This document shows, one piece after another, positions 5,572 through 6,013 of a stretch of 6,013 nt of DNA. This DNA comes from Phascolarctobacterium sp. (GTDB lineage: Bacteria > Bacillota > Negativicutes > Acidaminococcales > Acidaminococcaceae), in the NCBI GenBank assembly GCA_016302525.1, contig JAEDNJ010000098.1, forward strand, positions 1-6,013, written 5' to 3'. Made by a program: the position numbers and the translations under genes. The notes under the pieces were generated by a model that saw only the letters and a list, made by a program, of their open reading frames with translations, searched no databases and had not been told where the DNA came from. Numbering within the stretch: position 1 is the stretch's first letter; each line of letters begins with the position of its first letter.

Positions 5572-6013
5572 ACTTTTGTCCGTAATACGCATTAGGACCA
5601 TGCTTGCGCAGATAATGCTTATCTAAAATGTACTGTGGCATCCCAGCCTGAGGATTAAGTGCCAGAGTTTTTAATGCCATTTCGGCAACTCTCTCCATAA
5701 CTACCGCATGGTAGACAGAGCTTTCTGCATCCTTACCCCAGCTAAAGGGGCCATGGTTACAAACGACAATCCCCGGAATACTTAAGGGCTCGTAATTGCC
5801 CTGTTTAACGGTTTCGACAATAACCTTGCCGGTATTGAGCTCATAGGCCTCTTCTACTTCCTGCTGAGTAAGCGGGCGTGTGCAGGGAATAGCTCCGTAG
5901 AAATAATCTGCATGAGTTGTTCCCAAAGCGGGAATGAGCAAGCCAGCCTGAGCAAAGGCTACAGCATGGATAGAATGTGTATGTGTCACTCCACCCAGCT
6001 CTGGAAAGGCCCG
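5570..6013 (-). CDS. araD: L-ribulose-5-phosphate 4-epimerase, N-terminus beyond the window
   Basis: The C-terminal 147 codons of a class II aldolase/adducin-family enzyme that interconverts L-ribulose-5-phosphate and D-xylulose-5-phosphate using a divalent metal. The frame is open to the window edge; its first visible residues, [14 protein letters not shown], align with E. coli AraD from about residue 85, so some 84 residues are missing. Metal ligands are the two His of HTH (E. coli His95, His97) and the His of NHGPFSWG (His171). The catalytic Asp is in THADYFYG (Asp120), and the catalytic Tyr is in the terminal AYYGQK (Tyr229). [15 protein letters not shown] and [10 protein letters not shown] are close to the E. 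coli protein. A GTG at 5989 is an internal Val codon, not the start. The related ascorbate-pathway epimerases UlaF and SgbE have the same motifs, so the pathway depends on genes outside the window. First visible gene of an operon with the HAD gene. Confidence 0.93.
   Translation of the reverse strand, partial: RAFPELGGVTHTHSIHAVAFAQAGLLIPALGTTHADYFYGAIPCTRPLTQQEVEEAYELNTGKVIVETVKQGNYEPLSIPGIVVCNHGPFSWGKDAESSVYHAVVMERVAEMALKTLALNPQAGMPQYILDKHYLRKHGPNAYYGQK

Noticed and set aside
5987..5989. GTG as the start codon of araD
   Set aside because: The frame stays open upstream to the window edge, and RAFPELGG before it aligns with E. coli AraD. The GTG lies directly before the metal-binding HTH motif, so it is internal.
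1..6013. CRISPR array, tRNA, transposon, phage or defence system
   Set aside because: There are no regularly spaced repeats, no cloverleaf-like sequence in the gaps, and no transposase, integrase or nuclease motifs. All long frames are accounted for by the five genes described.

Overview
This window reads as an ordinary chromosomal segment of a Gram-positive-lineage (Firmicutes) bacterium. Evidence is the strong GGAGG-type ribosome binding sites, A/T-rich gene gaps, compact intrinsic terminators, and a type of FtsH (HEIGH instead of HEAGH, short extracytoplasmic loop, 615 aa) that I associate with Clostridia and Negativicutes. The secreted M48 peptidase resembles those I know from Negativicutes. 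The class-level placement is inference; no rRNA or marker gene is present to settle it.

Layout: (1) Positions 1-219 hold no recognisable gene but carry two hairpins downstream of a minus-strand gene, the distal one a clear intrinsic terminator. (2) 220-1341 (-) encodes an exported M48 zinc metallopeptidase with a near-consensus promoter (TTGGCA-17-TATAAT) and a GGAGGAGGT Shine-Dalgarno sequence. (3) 1342-1615 is a divergent promoter region. (4) 1616-3463 (+) encodes a membrane AAA+ protease of the FtsH family, followed after 19 bp by 3483-4601 (+), an exported protein with an N-terminal beta-rich domain, an Ala/Thr/Pro/Lys-rich linker containing 9-residue repeats, and a C-terminal CAP/SCP domain. 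This two-gene unit ends at a 20-bp terminator hairpin. (5) 4602-4952 is a convergent intergenic region with terminators for both strands. (6) 4953-6013 (-) is the end of another operon: the C-terminal two thirds of L-ribulose-5-phosphate 4-epimerase (araD, cut by the window edge) followed by a HAD-type hydrolase whose Shine-Dalgarno overlaps the araD stop codon.

Functionally, the left two thirds is a cluster of envelope-directed proteins: a membrane quality-control protease, a secreted peptidase and a secreted CAP protein. The right part is pentose metabolism: AraD converts L-ribulose-5-phosphate to D-xylulose-5-phosphate, and the co-translated HAD protein may act on a sugar phosphate of that route (inference).

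I found no phage, transposon, CRISPR, tRNA or defence system. The most unusual non-coding signal is a hairpin element found twice (164-198 and 4837-4868), both times downstream of a minus-strand gene. The two copies share a 14-base core, while their outer stem pairs differ in a compensatory way.
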